The translations under genes and the position numbers were made by a program. Of a DNA stretch of 64,000 nt, positions 32,477-41,394 are shown one piece after another; the first letter of the stretch is position 1; each line of letters begins with the position of its first letter. This DNA comes from Halarcobacter sp. GTDB lineage: Bacteria > Campylobacterota > Campylobacteria > Campylobacterales > Arcobacteraceae. The notes under the pieces were generated by a model. That model was not told where the DNA came from and made no database searches. It saw only the letters and a list, made by a program, of their open reading frames with translations. The DNA is taken from assembly GCF_963675975.1 (NCBI RefSeq), contig NZ_OY780939.1, positions 248,001 through 312,000 on the forward strand. Direction: 5' to 3'.

Positions 32477-33295
32477 TTGAAAATTTTAAAAACTATTGAA
32501 GAACTACAAGAGGTTCGAAAAAATATCTTGGGAACAGTTGGTTTTGTTCCTACAATGGGAGCATTACATGATGGACATATCTCTTTAATAAAACAAGCTA
32601 GAACTGAAAATGATATAGTATTTGTTTCTATTTTTGTAAACCCTACACAATTTTTACCTGGTGAAGATTTAGATGCTTATCCTAGACGTGAAGAAGCAGA
32701 TAAAAAAATATGTGAAATGTGTAAAGCAGATTATCTTTTTATGCCAGAAATAAGCTCAATGTATAAAGAGGAAGAGGTATTAATTAAAGCTCCAAATAAA
32801 AGTTATATTTTGGAAGGAAAAGCTAGACCTAGCCACTTTGATGGTGTTTTACAAGTTGTACTTAAATTATTTGGTTTAGTTCAACCAACAAATGCATATT
32901 TTGGAAAAAAAGATGCACAGCAACTTACACTTATTCAACAAATGGTAAAAAATCTATTTTTACCAATTAATATTATTCCTTGTCCTATTGTAAGAGAGAG
33001 TGATGGATTAGCTAGAAGTTCTAGAAATGTTTATTTAACTGCGCAACAAAGAAAAGATGCCTTACTTATATCAAAATCTTTATACTCAGCAGCAAATCTA
33101 ATAGGAAAAAAAGAGATTAGCGTAGAAGCTGTAAAAAATAGAATGTATGAAGTTATGGAAACTTTAGATGTTGAATATGTAGAGATTGTAAATAGGGAAT
33201 TTGATAAAATTGATACTATTGAGATTGGGAATACTATTATTTTAGTTGTGGCTAGATTTGGCAATACAAGACTTCTTGATAATATATGGCTGTAA
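32477..33295 (+). CDS. panC: Pantothenate synthetase
   Basis: 272 residues from a TTG start with AAGGA upstream. It has the HIGH-type motif PTMGALHDGHISLI, FVSIFVNPTQF, GKKDAQQL and the KMSKS-like SDGLARSSRNVYL. It condenses pantoate and beta-alanine using ATP, leading to CoA. It follows the ABC permease by 36 bases and may share its transcript. No panB or panD is nearby. Confidence 0.95.
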   Translation: MKILKTIEELQEVRKNILGTVGFVPTMGALHDGHISLIKQARTENDIVFVSIFVNPTQFLPGEDLDAYPRREEADKKICEMCKADYLFMPEISSMYKEEEVLIKAPNKSYILEGKARPSHFDGVLQVVLKLFGLVQPTNAYFGKKDAQQLTLIQQMVKNLFLPINIIPCPIVRESDGLARSSRNVYLTAQQRKDALLISKSLYSAANLIGKKEISVEAVKNRMYEVMETLDVEYVEIVNREFDKIDTIEIGNTIILVVARFGNTRLLDNIWL

Positions 33296-33358
33296 ATTTT
33301 ACAATTTTTTTAGAATATGCTAAAATTCGCAAAAAATAAAAGAAAGATAAAATAATAT

Positions 33359-34708
33359 ATGAAATTTAGTGAAAACAAACCTCAAAAATCTTTACACTTA
33401 GTTAGTCTTGGATGTACAAAAAACCTTGTAGATTCTGAGATCATGTTAGGAAAACTTAAAGAGTATAAAATTACTAACGAACCAGAAACTGCAGATGTAA
33501 TTATTGTAAATACCTGTGGATTTATTGATAGTGCAAAAGAAGAAAGTATTAATACAATTTTAACTTTACACGATGATAGAAAAGAAGAATCAGTACTTGT
33601 TATGGCTGGGTGTTTAAGTGAAAGATATAAAGAGGAACTACAAAAAGAACTTCCCGAAATAGATATTTTTACAGGGGTTGGGGATTATGACAAAATTGAT
33701 AAACTAGTAGAAGAAAAAAGAAGTTTTTTTACTGACGAAGTTTTTCTTTTAAATGAAGAAAATGACAGAGTTATTACTGGTTCATCATACCATGCATATA
33801 TAAAACTAAGTGAAGGGTGTAACCAAAGCTGTTCATTTTGTGCTATACCAAACTTTAAAGGTAAGCTTCATTCAAGAACACTTGAATCTTTAGTTAAAGA
33901 GGTTAAAAATCTAGTTAAAAATGGTTATACAGATTTCTCTTTTGTTTCACAAGACTCTTCATCTTATTTAAGAGATTTAGATATTAAAGATGGACTTGAA
34001 AGATTAATTGAAGAGGTTGAAAAAATTGAAGGTGTTAAAAGCGCAAGAATTCTTTATCTTTACCCTTCTACTACAACTTTAAGTTTGATTGAGAAGATTA
34101 AAAACTCAAAGGTATTTGAAAACTATTTTGACATGCCTTTACAACATATTTCATCAAACCTTCTTAAAATTATGAAAAGAGGAAAAGGTGTAGAAAAACT
34201 TAAAGAGCTAATGGAGGCTATGAGAAAAGTTCCAAATAGTTTTGTAAGAACAACATTTATTGTTGGACACCCTGGTGAAACTCAAGAAGATTTTGAAGAG
34301 CTTTGTAATTATGTAAAAGAATATAAATTTGATAGAGCAAATGTATTTTCATATTCGGATGAAGAGGGTACAAGTGCTTATGATAGAGTAGACAAAATTG
34401 AGCAAGAGATTATTGATTCTAGAGCTGAAATTTTAGGTGAAATTATCTCTGAAACAACAAATAACTCTTTTGAAAATGAGATTGGAAAAGAGTTTGAAGT
34501 TTATATTGATGGTGAAAGTGAAGAGCACGAATATCTTTTAAGCGCAAGAAAAATAACTTGGGCACCAGATATTGATGGAGAAATCTATATTAACGATAAT
34601 GAACTATACGATGAAAATGATCCAAAACAATTAGAGTTTGGTAAAATTTATAAAGTAAAAATAACTGAATTAGTTGGAGATAAACTTTTAGCTACAGTTA
34701 TCAAATAA
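33359..34708 (+). CDS. rimO: Ribosomal protein S12 methylthiotransferase RimO
   Basis: 449 residues in three domains. The N-terminal UPF0004 domain has three cluster cysteines ([27 protein letters not shown]). A radical-SAM domain carries CNQSCSFC (CxxxCxxC), and a C-terminal TRAM domain follows (about 385-449). It adds a methylthio group to Asp88 of S12. The motif [10 protein letters not shown] marks RimO rather than MiaB. It is followed by tilS with one base between them. Confidence 0.95.
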   Translation: MKFSENKPQKSLHLVSLGCTKNLVDSEIMLGKLKEYKITNEPETADVIIVNTCGFIDSAKEESINTILTLHDDRKEESVLVMAGCLSERYKEELQKELPEIDIFTGVGDYDKIDKLVEEKRSFFTDEVFLLNEENDRVITGSSYHAYIKLSEGCNQSCSFCAIPNFKGKLHSRTLESLVKEVKNLVKNGYTDFSFVSQDSSSYLRDLDIKDGLERLIEEVEKIEGVKSARILYLYPSTTTLSLIEKIKNSKVFENYFDMPLQHISSNLLKIMKRGKGVEKLKELMEAMRKVPNSFVRTTFIVGHPGETQEDFEELCNYVKEYKFDRANVFSYSDEEGTSAYDRVDKIEQEIIDSRAEILGEIISETTNNSFENEIGKEFEVYIDGESEEHEYLLSARKITWAPDIDGEIYINDNELYDENDPKQLEFGKIYKVKITELVGDKLLATVIK

Positions 34709-34709
34709 T

Positions 34710-35693
34710 ATGAATCTTAATTTTAATGAAATCAATACCAAAAGAAATCTACTAGCTTTTTCTGCTGGTATTGATTCTACTGCACTATTTTTTCTGCTTT
34801 TAGAAAAGAACATACCTTTTGATATAGCTATTGTAAATTATAATGTAAGAGAACAATCAAAAGATGAAGTTGAATATGCAAAAAAGTTAGCCAATAAATA
34901 CAATAAAAAGATTTATATTAAAAGTATAAAACTAGAAAATATTTCAAACTTTGAAAAAAAAGCAAGAGATATAAGATATGCTTTTTTTGAAGATATAATA
35001 GAAGAAAACAATTATGAAACTTTAATAACAGCTCATCAATTAAATGATAAGCTTGAATGGTTTTTAATGCAACTTACACGAGGTGCAGGACTTACAGAAC
35101 TAATATCTTTTGATAAAATAATACATAAAGATTCATATAAAATATATAGACCTCTTTTAGATATAACAAAACCTAAATTACAAAAATACTTAGATACAAA
35201 CAATATACAATATTTTATAGATATTACAAATTTTGATGAACAATATAAAAGAAATTTTTTTAGAAAAAACTTTTCAAATGAATTATTAGAAGAGTTTGAA
35301 GAGGGTATTAAAAGAAGTTTTGAATATTTACAAAAAGATATTAATTCTTTAAATATTAATCAAACACCTATATATAAAGAGGAACAATTAGAAGTATTTA
35401 CAAACCAAGAAGATGATAATTTAAATATAAGAGTTATAGATTTAAACCTAAAAAAAAGAGGAATTCTTTTAAGTAAAGCTCAAAGAGATGAGATATTAAA
35501 ACAAAAAGAATTAGTTATTTCTCATAAAATCTCAATAAGTATAACAGAAAAATATATTTTTATTTCACCTTATGAAAGCTGTATTATGGATAAAAAATTT
35601 AAAGAGAAATGTAGATTAGCAAAGATACCAAAAAATAATAGAGCCTATATTTATAAAAAAAATTTATTAGGTGTATTTGAATTAATTATTTAA
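34710..35693 (+). CDS. tilS: tRNA(Ile)-lysidine synthase
   Basis: 327 residues with the PP-loop LLAFSAGIDSTALFFLL (Ala in place of the usual first Gly), NYNVREQSKDE, ITAHQLNDKLEWFLMQLTRGAG and YRPLLDITKP. It converts C34 of the CAU-anticodon tRNAIle to lysidine so that it reads AUA. Only a short C-terminal region is present, as in other Campylobacterota. Translation is probably coupled with rimO. Its end overlaps a small flagellar-operon gene on the other strand by 12 bases. Confidence 0.93.
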   Translation: MNLNFNEINTKRNLLAFSAGIDSTALFFLLLEKNIPFDIAIVNYNVREQSKDEVEYAKKLANKYNKKIYIKSIKLENISNFEKKARDIRYAFFEDIIEENNYETLITAHQLNDKLEWFLMQLTRGAGLTELISFDKIIHKDSYKIYRPLLDITKPKLQKYLDTNNIQYFIDITNFDEQYKRNFFRKNFSNELLEEFEEGIKRSFEYLQKDINSLNINQTPIYKEEQLEVFTNQEDDNLNIRVIDLNLKKRGILLSKAQRDEILKQKELVISHKISISITEKYIFISPYESCIMDKKFKEKCRLAKIPKNNRAYIYKKNLLGVFELII

Positions 35694-35951
35694 AAATTTT
35701 CTTAATTTTCTATTTTCAACCATCTCTTTTCTTGTTCTTTCTTTATGCTCTTTCAAGAAATTTATGTTTTTATAAAAAAGTTCGTGCAATTTTTTGAAGT
35801 CTTCATTGCTTAATTGAAAATCTGTGATTTTTGTTTCTGTAAGATATTTTTCATTCCAGCGAACAAGGGCACTAGCCTTTTCGTAGGAATCTAAAGAATC
35901 AATATATATTAATTCTTCAAGGGCCTTTATAGACCAGTTTCCTCTTTCCAT
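35682..35951 (-). CDS. Hypothetical protein following fliS, possible FliT-like chaperone
   Basis: 89 charged residues predicted mainly helical (WSIKALEELIYIDSLDSYEKA, DFKKLHELFYKNINFLKEHKERTRKEM), with no signal peptide or membrane segment. It overlaps the end of fliS by 25 bases, so it is certainly translated in register with the fliS message. Many flagellar operons place fliT, a small helical export chaperone, after fliS; size and position fit, but I see no clear FliT sequence signature. Treat as unknown in a flagellar context. Confidence 0.7.
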   Translation of the reverse strand: MERGNWSIKALEELIYIDSLDSYEKASALVRWNEKYLTETKITDFQLSNEDFKKLHELFYKNINFLKEHKERTRKEMVENRKLRKFLNN

Positions 35952-36283
35952 GCGTCAATTAAACCTTGTACAACTTTCATCACTTGATTTACTGAATTAA
36001 TATTATCGTCAATTCCAGCACCGAATAAAGTTTCTATTTGATAAAGATATAAACCATCTAAGTAATAAGATACATCTCCACCTTCAAAATCTAGTACATT
36101 TCTAAGTTCATCAAAGATTGCAACTGATTTATTTATATATTTAAACTTTGTTTCAATATCGCCACTTTCCATTGAAGATTTAACAAAAGAAAGATATTTT
36201 AGTAAGCCTTCATATAGCTTTAATATTAATAAATATGGATCATCAGACACTGCATTTTGCTGTTGATATGCTTCAATTCCCAT
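35927..36283 (-). CDS. fliS: Flagellin export chaperone FliS
   Basis: 118 residues from the ATG at 36283, chosen because GGAGT precedes it at good spacing; an upstream ATG at 36313 has no such site. It begins MGIEAYQQQNAVSDDPYLLILKLYEGLLKYL, the standard FliS start, followed by NKSVAIFDELRNVLDFEGG and the late helix. FliS holds flagellin C-termini before export. It is separated from flgH by about 130 bases and may have its own promoter (TATAAT-like stretch on the minus strand around 36320). Confidence 0.92.
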   Translation of the reverse strand: MGIEAYQQQNAVSDDPYLLILKLYEGLLKYLSFVKSSMESGDIETKFKYINKSVAIFDELRNVLDFEGGDVSYYLDGLYLYQIETLFGAGIDDNINSVNQVMKVVQGLIDAWKEETGL

Positions 36284-36370
36284 AAGATAACTCCATAAAT
36301 TTATATTGAACAAATAGTATATTATATAAATACTTAAAAAAAGTTATATTTATAAAAATAAATTCAATAT

Positions 36371-36416
36371 TAGAAAAATTATTTTTAAATTATTGAAATA
36401 AAAAATAATTTTTCTA
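36371..36416 (-). terminator. Long AT-rich hairpin after flgH
   Basis: Perfect 16-base arms (TAGAAAAATTATTTTT and complement) enclose a 14-base loop and include the flgH stop codon. The stem has few GC pairs but is long, and probably marks the end of the fliQ-flgH operon before fliS. Confidence 0.45.
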
Positions 36417-37112
36417 AAAAGGCCAGAACATTTGAATAATACTTAAACCCCAAGGAGTACGCATTACATTTTGTTCTTCACCATCTTTTGAATAAAGAAT
36501 TTTTAAATTTGCTATTTGTGAAGATGAAACTGAATTATCAGCTGTAATATCATAAGGTCTAATTACCCCTGTTAATGTTAAAGACTGTTTTTGCCCATCT
36601 ATTAACATCTCTTTAGTAGCTTTAATAAAATAGTTTCCATTTTGATATACTTCTTGAATAATTGCAGAAACAGTTGTTGCAAAATCTTCACTCAATTTTG
36701 TTTTTACTTCACCACTGTTATCTGTTGAAGAGTTTGTTTCAAATCCTATATCTGTAATAGGATTTAATTTATTTGCAAGTTTTTCAGCAAAGCCACCTTC
36801 AGTTCCTGCTCTTGCAACTCCCCCACCAAAAGAGTTAGTTCTATCTGAACTTGTTTCTCTTTTATTGTTTGTATTTGAAGATAAAGATTCATCAATCTCT
36901 ACTTGCAAAATATCCCCAACTTGTAAATCTTTTTTGTCAGCAAACAAAGATGGTCCCTTGATAGAATATAAGGAACCTTTGTTTTTTCTAAATACCGGTT
37001 GTTCTTTTGGAATTTGCTCTTTTGGTTTCGTAAATTCAATATCTGGATTTTGTGTTACACAGCCAATAAAAAGAAAAGGAATCAGAGATAAAAAAATATA
37101 TTTAATTTGCAT
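36414..37112 (-). CDS. flgH: Flagellar L-ring protein FlgH
   Basis: 232 residues with a lipoprotein signal peptide (LFIGC, Cys at 18) and the FlgH core: GSLYSIKGPSLFADKKDLQVGDILQVEIDESLSS, NYFIKATKEMLIDGQKQSLTLTGVIRPYDI and a C-terminal WGLSIIQMFWPF. It builds the outer-membrane ring around the rod, partner of FlgI encoded 3 kb away. It overlaps the preceding membrane-protein gene by 11 bases and is the last gene of the fliQ operon. Confidence 0.95.
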   Translation of the reverse strand: MQIKYIFLSLIPFLFIGCVTQNPDIEFTKPKEQIPKEQPVFRKNKGSLYSIKGPSLFADKKDLQVGDILQVEIDESLSSNTNNKRETSSDRTNSFGGGVARAGTEGGFAEKLANKLNPITDIGFETNSSTDNSGEVKTKLSEDFATTVSAIIQEVYQNGNYFIKATKEMLIDGQKQSLTLTGVIRPYDITADNSVSSSQIANLKILYSKDGEEQNVMRTPWGLSIIQMFWPF

Positions 37113-37530
37113 TATATTTACTCTCTATTACATATTTTAGATCGATTGCAATTTTTATATCTTTTAAACCTTTTTTAACCAAAGCTGCACTTCCATATCT
37201 TACTGTTAATGCATCTAAATTAGTATCAGGATCTACAACAATCAAAGCTCTATTTGATACTATTTTTACATCAATAACTTTTCTTTGACCAATTAGATCA
37301 ACTGCTGTTTCAATCTCTCTATAAATTATTCGCTCTAATTTTCTAGCACTTTCACTTTTTTCATTAATTTCTATCTGTTTTAATTTTTTTTCATTTTCTA
37401 ACTGTTCACGCTTTGCATACTCTTCACTCATATGAAAATAGTATGCAATAAGCATTATAACTACTGCACCTATTGAAAGGAGCTTTATTAAAGCTCTTTT
37501 TCTACTATTAGTTTTAACAGCTACTATCAT
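37102..37530 (-). CDS. Unknown single-pass membrane protein in the flagellar operon
   Basis: 142 residues: a basic start, one membrane helix (about 14-33), a coiled coil (36-70: SEEYAKREQLENEKKLKQIEINEKSESARKLERI) and a small alpha/beta domain (75-142: VIDVKIVSNRALIVVDPDTNLDALTVRYG). The C-terminal part should lie in the periplasm. It follows fliL by 4 bases and overlaps flgH by 11, so it is translated with motor and ring genes. I recognise no family; it could help position ring or stator parts, but that is a guess from context. Confidence 0.75.
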   Translation of the reverse strand: MIVAVKTNSRKRALIKLLSIGAVVIMLIAYYFHMSEEYAKREQLENEKKLKQIEINEKSESARKLERIIYREIETAVDLIGQRKVIDVKIVSNRALIVVDPDTNLDALTVRYGSAALVKKGLKDIKIAIDLKYVIESKYNAN

Positions 37531-37534
37531 ATTT

Positions 37535-38065
37535 TTATTTTATTACAAAAGAAGTAAACAATATTTGTTTTACATTATTCTTTTTAACATCATCATTATT
37601 CGAAGTTACTTCATTTATAATTGAATTGATATCATCTAATAATTCTTCTTTTAAAAGTGCTTTACCACCTACTGTTAAAAGCTCTTCTGAACTTCTTGAA
37701 CTTATTTGTGCTATTACTGAATCAACGATTTCTGGTTTATATTCTTCAACAAGAGCTTCTATTGAAGGTTCTGTACTTTTTATAGAGAATGACAACTTCA
37801 TTAGTTTTTCTCTACCTTTTGCATTTGTAATATTTAAAACTAAATCATTTATACTTGCTTTATATGTTTCGCTTGAATTACTACTTTCTTGATTTTGTAC
37901 CTGTTGCTGTCCATTTTGATTTTGTCCATTTAATATTCCACTAGAAAGTAATAAATAACCCCCAATTCCAACTGCTGCTAAAAGTATTACTACTAATACT
38001 ACTAGTACTATTATTAAACCTTTTCCTCCACCAGATTGTTTTACTTCTTCATTTTCATCAGCCAT
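37535..38065 (-). CDS. fliL: Flagellar basal body-associated protein FliL
   Basis: 176 residues: a charged start, one membrane helix (about 16-39, GLIIVLVVLVVILLAAVGIGGYLL), a Gln/Asn/Ser-rich linker (45-65), and the periplasmic FliL domain (70-176) with LVLNITNAKGREKLMKLSFSIK and ILFTSFVIK at the end. FliL rings surround the stators and raise motor output. It lies between a MotE-like gene (2 bases) and an unknown membrane-protein gene (4 bases). Confidence 0.92.
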   Translation of the reverse strand: MADENEEVKQSGGGKGLIIVLVVLVVILLAAVGIGGYLLLSSGILNGQNQNGQQQVQNQESSNSSETYKASINDLVLNITNAKGREKLMKLSFSIKSTEPSIEALVEEYKPEIVDSVIAQISSRSSEELLTVGGKALLKEELLDDINSIINEVTSNNDDVKKNNVKQILFTSFVIK

Positions 38066-38067
38066 AT

Positions 38068-38568
38068 TTACCCTTCTTCATTATTATTTACTTTATAGTC
38101 CTTTAACATTTGTGTTAATATTGAAGCATTTTTAGGACTTATATATTTCATCAAAGATGTTATATTTTTATCTTTTAATCTTAAGATTATATCAAAAACA
38201 TCTTCAATTTTTCCCTCAATAATCATTTGATTAAAAATTTCTGCAGCAACTTTTGGTTTCATTTTATTATAAATATTTGCTGTTTTACTATCAACTTCAC
38301 CTTTAATGTTTTGTAATAATTCTCTATTTTCGTCTCTTAGAGCTTGAATCTGTTTTCTCTCTTTTTCAACTTTTGCTAATAGTGTTTCTAACTCTTTTTT
38401 TCTTACTTGATACTCTTTTTCTTTATTATTATAAAAAGTATTCAAATCTTTTTTTAGCTCTTTTATTTCAATTTTTTGTTTAATTAAACTTGCACTACTA
38501 ACCTCTTGAGCATTTAAACTTATAATAACAAAAAATAACAAAAGTAAAACTTTAAAAATTCTCATCAT
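38068..38568 (-). CDS. MotE-like periplasmic flagellar protein
   Basis: 166 residues. A signal peptide or anchor (about 1-20, ending LNA) leads to a long coiled coil (28-95) and a globular end, NIYNKMKPKVAAEIFNQMIIEGKIEDVFDIILRLKDKN. That end resembles the MgtE-N-like domain of MotE, a periplasmic chaperone of the motility protein MotC in other bacteria. Here it sits between a FliJ-like gene and fliL. Assignment to a motor-assembly role is by domain and context. Confidence 0.75.
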   Translation of the reverse strand: MMRIFKVLLLLFFVIISLNAQEVSSASLIKQKIEIKELKKDLNTFYNNKEKEYQVRKKELETLLAKVEKERKQIQALRDENRELLQNIKGEVDSKTANIYNKMKPKVAAEIFNQMIIEGKIEDVFDIILRLKDKNITSLMKYISPKNASILTQMLKDYKVNNNEEG

Positions 38569-38571
38569 TCT

Positions 38572-38988
38572 CTACCCTGTAATATATTTACTCTGCATAT
38601 ACTCACTTGATGCTTCCTCTTCTGCAACTAATATTTGTCTTAATTGCTCTTGTTGTTGCTCTTCTAAAATATATTTAAATTGTTCACTCTCTTTTTGAAG
38701 CTCAATTATCTCTTTATTTAATATATCCATTTCTTTATTTAAAATAACTTTCTCTTTTTCAAGTTCTTGAATATGTGCCTTCATTGTATTTTTATGAATT
38801 TGCAAAATAGCAAAATCTGAAACTGCACCATATTTTTCAACACTTGTAGTACTTATTTTATTTTCTGTAAACATGATTTCATCATTTATATGACTTATTT
38901 TTGAAAGTATTTGACCTTTTTCCATCATTTTTTGGTCAGTTTGCATTTTTTTTAATTCATAAAGTTTTTCTATCATTTTATTGTCCAA
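38572..38988 (-). CDS. FliJ-like coiled-coil flagellar protein
   Basis: 138 residues, almost entirely coiled coil (MIEKLYELKKMQTDQKMMEKGQ; MKAHIQELEKEKVILNKEMDILNKEIIELQKESEQF), with no signal peptide. Length and composition fit FliJ, which escorts chaperones to the export gate and inserts in the FliI ring. FliJ proteins are poorly conserved, so the name is tentative. It overlaps the end of fliQ by 11 bases and precedes the MotE-like gene by 3. Confidence 0.65.
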   Translation of the reverse strand: MDNKMIEKLYELKKMQTDQKMMEKGQILSKISHINDEIMFTENKISTTSVEKYGAVSDFAILQIHKNTMKAHIQELEKEKVILNKEMDILNKEIIELQKESEQFKYILEEQQQEQLRQILVAEEEASSEYMQSKYITG

Positions 38989-39238
38989 AAACCAAAATCA
39001 TATCCCATAAATCTTTTGTATAGGTTTCAATATTATCCCCAATCCAAGGTAGAGAAATAAGAACAAATACTGAAACAAATATAATTTTAGGAACAAAAGA
39101 TAAAGATGCATCTGATACTTGTGTAACAGCTTGAAATATTGAAATCACTAATCCAATTACCATACTAACAATTAGGGAAGGTAATCCTAAAATTAGAATG
39201 ATTTTAACTGTGCTTTCTGCAATACCTATTAAATCCAT
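38978..39238 (-). CDS. fliQ: Flagellar export apparatus protein FliQ
   Basis: 86 residues with two membrane helices (about 13-37 and 50-70) and the family core LPSLIVSMVIGLVISIFQAVTQVSDASLSFVPKII. FliQ is a small subunit of the export gate with FliP and FliR, which are not in this window. It starts one base after the acidic-protein gene and overlaps the FliJ-like gene. Confidence 0.95.
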   Translation of the reverse strand: MDLIGIAESTVKIILILGLPSLIVSMVIGLVISIFQAVTQVSDASLSFVPKIIFVSVFVLISLPWIGDNIETYTKDLWDMILVFGQ

Positions 39239-39239
39239 A

Positions 39240-40250
39240 CTAATCTTTTACTTTAATAGTTATCTCCAGTGTTTTGTTATTAAGAAGTTGAGAAATTAAT
39301 TTTGCAATATCATCAGCACTAGAACTACCTAAATTTAAACTCTGTGAATTATTTTCTTTTTTATCAATATTAGTAGTATTTATACTTATATCTTTTGCTG
39401 GCATTGATTCAGTACCTACTCCATCTAACGCTGCTAATAAATCTGCTTCATTTAATGAATCAAATTCTGAAAATTCATCTGCCATTTCAACTCCTTGGTT
39501 TCTATTCTCTTCTTGGAAATTATTATCATTTATATCTTCACTTTTATCAACTTCTATATTACCAAAATCTTCTTCAAAACTCAAATCTTTTAAAGCAAAC
39601 TCATCATCTTCTAGACTATCATCTTCTTCAACTAAATTATCTAATTCATCAAGTAAAGGGTCGTTTAGCAAAGGATCATTTAGCAATGGATTTTCTTTTT
39701 CGTCTTCAATTATAGATTGATCTTCATCATCTTCAATCATAGAAGAGATATCTACTATTTGCTCAATTTTAGGTTCATCTTCACTTGGACTCAATAACTC
39801 TTTGAGTTCTTCATCTAATTGAATATAATCATTAGAATCTTCATTATCATAAGCATCTTCAACAATTTCTACTATTGATTCTTGAATTCTTTCAGATTCA
39901 TTACTATCTATTGCAGCATCTAATTTATTTTTTATATGGTTTGAAAGTTCTTCCATAGAATCAACTGACATATCTCCAATCCCATGATCTAGCAAATACT
40001 CTTGTTCAATACCATCTTTAGGTTTAAAAAGTTTGATTTTATTATTTAATGAGTTTTTCTTAATGATTTTAGAATCATCAATCAAATAAATATTATTTGG
40101 ATTATCTTGGATTGCGTTTTTTAAGTCTTCTAAGGTATCAAGATCTATTACTTCCCCATTATCACCCAATCTAAATTTTATGTTAGAATGTTCCAATAGT
40201 TCATGTATATCTTTTTTAAAATCATCACTACCATAAATATAAATAATCAA
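39240..40250 (-). CDS. Highly acidic protein of unknown function heading the fliQ operon
   Basis: 336 residues. The N-terminal 60 form a compact alpha/beta unit (MIIYIYGSDDFKKDIHELLEHSN; DNPNNIYLIDDSKII). The middle (about 115-265) is extremely rich in Asp and Glu and includes three tandem LLNDP-type units. The C-terminus (about 305-336) is a short folded piece, DDIAKLISQLLNNKTLEITIKVKD. There is no signal peptide or membrane helix. It is the first gene of the operon and abuts fliQ. I know no biochemical function; acidic proteins of this kind recur in flagellar loci of Campylobacterota. Confidence 0.8.
   Translation of the reverse strand: MIIYIYGSDDFKKDIHELLEHSNIKFRLGDNGEVIDLDTLEDLKNAIQDNPNNIYLIDDSKIIKKNSLNNKIKLFKPKDGIEQEYLLDHGIGDMSVDSMEELSNHIKNKLDAAIDSNESERIQESIVEIVEDAYDNEDSNDYIQLDEELKELLSPSEDEPKIEQIVDISSMIEDDEDQSIIEDEKENPLLNDPLLNDPLLDELDNLVEEDDSLEDDEFALKDLSFEEDFGNIEVDKSEDINDNNFQEENRNQGVEMADEFSEFDSLNEADLLAALDGVGTESMPAKDISINTTNIDKKENNSQSLNLGSSSADDIAKLISQLLNNKTLEITIKVKD
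39661..39690 (-). repeat. Tandem 15-base repeat coding LLNDP units
   Basis: Two 15-base copies (TCGTTTAGCAAAGGA and TCATTTAGCAATGGA) differ at two positions. They encode successive LLNDP units in the acidic protein, and a more diverged third copy precedes them. The repeat keeps the reading frame, so copy-number change would alter the protein without breaking it. Confidence 0.6.
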
Positions 40251-40278
40251 AAGATATCCTAATATTATTTTTTGCTTG

Positions 40279-40301
40279 ATTATACCTATATTTTATATAA
40301 T
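40279..40301. promoter_or_regulatory. Back-to-back -10 boxes for the fliQ operon and flgI
   Basis: On the minus strand TATAAT (40279-40284) serves the acidic protein and fliQ operon. On the plus strand TATAAT (40296-40301) serves flgI. I see no sigma-54 (GG-N10-GC) or sigma-28 element in this space, so both operons look like early housekeeping-sigma flagellar genes. Confidence 0.5.
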
Positions 40302-40340
40302 TTTAGATAAAATTTAAACAACTATGTCCGAGGTGCAAAA

Positions 40341-41393
40341 TTGAGATTTCTTATAACGTTAATTTTCATTGTTAATTCAGTTTTTGCTGTAACAATAAAA
40401 GATATATCAAATATTGTGGGAATAAGAGATAACCAATTAATTGGTTATGGACTTGTAGTTGGACTTGCAGGAACAGGTGATAAATCACAGTTTACTATGC
40501 AGAGTCTACAAAATTTACTTAGAAATTCTTATATAAAAATTCCTACATCATCGATTAAATCAAAAAATATAGCAGCAGTAATGGTTACTGCCGATTTACC
40601 AGCCTTTTCTAGACAAGGTGATAAGATTAAAATAAAAGTTTCAGCAATTGGTGATGCAAAATCAATAGACCATGGAGAACTTCTTTTAACACAATTAAAA
40701 GCTGTTGATGGTCAAGTTTATGCTTTAGCTCAAGGAACTATTGTTGCTGATGCAAAAAATAATACAACTGGTTTTATTTATGATGGGGCTACAATAGAAA
40801 ATGAAGTAGACTATTCATTACAAGATGAAAACTCTATAACTTTAAGTCTTTTAAAAAATGATGCTAAACAAGCTTATGAGATAGAAAAAAGAATAAATGA
40901 AACTTTTGGGGCGAGACTTGCAATGGCTACAGATACAAGAACTGTAGAGGTTAGAAAACCTCAAAATATTTCAACTGTTAAGTTTATTTCTGACGTTCAA
41001 AGTATCCAATTAGATTCTGATTTTAAAAAGAAAATTATTATAGATATGCAAAGAGAAACAATTATTGCAGGAGCAGATATTCAAATTGATCCAGTTACAG
41101 TTGCAAGAGAAAATTTTACAATTAGAATAAAAAAATCTGCACTAAGTGAAGAGGAATGGGACGATCCACAGGAAAATCCAGGTAGAGATATTGGAGACAG
41201 TGTAAAACTTGATAATAAACCTGTGGCTGTAAATATTGACAATACTCTTTTAAATAGTAAAAATACACCAACAGTATCTGACTTAGTTAGAGCCATGAAA
41301 GTTATGCAACTTCCTATGACAGATATTATTGATACTATAAAAATGATAAAAGAACTAGGTGCATTAAATGTTGAATTGGAGATAAGAGGATAA
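40341..41393 (+). CDS. flgI: Flagellar P-ring protein FlgI
   Basis: 350 residues from a TTG start with GAGGTG upstream; it runs straight into a signal peptide (RFLITLIFIVNSVFA). FlgI motifs follow: IKDISNIVGIRDNQLIGYGLVVGLAGTGDKSQFTMQSLQNLL, KNIAAVMVTADLPAFSRQGDKIKIKVSAIGDAKS, GGELLLTQL-type GELLLTQLKAVDG and VSDLVRAMKVMQLPMTDIIDTIKMIKELGALNVELEI. It forms the periplasmic rod bushing with FlgH outside it. fliM follows with one base between. Confidence 0.96.
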   Translation: MRFLITLIFIVNSVFAVTIKDISNIVGIRDNQLIGYGLVVGLAGTGDKSQFTMQSLQNLLRNSYIKIPTSSIKSKNIAAVMVTADLPAFSRQGDKIKIKVSAIGDAKSIDHGELLLTQLKAVDGQVYALAQGTIVADAKNNTTGFIYDGATIENEVDYSLQDENSITLSLLKNDAKQAYEIEKRINETFGARLAMATDTRTVEVRKPQNISTVKFISDVQSIQLDSDFKKKIIIDMQRETIIAGADIQIDPVTVARENFTIRIKKSALSEEEWDDPQENPGRDIGDSVKLDNKPVAVNIDNTLLNSKNTPTVSDLVRAMKVMQLPMTDIIDTIKMIKELGALNVELEIRG

Positions 41394-41394
41394 A

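Noticed and set aside
39661-39690. CRISPR-like short repeats
   Set aside because: The units are adjacent, in frame and code for LLNDP; there are no spacers and no cas genes in the window.
40251-40340. Sigma-54 or sigma-28 flagellar promoter
   Set aside because: No GG-N10-GC or sigma-28 -10 element was found; plain TATAAT boxes explain both directions.
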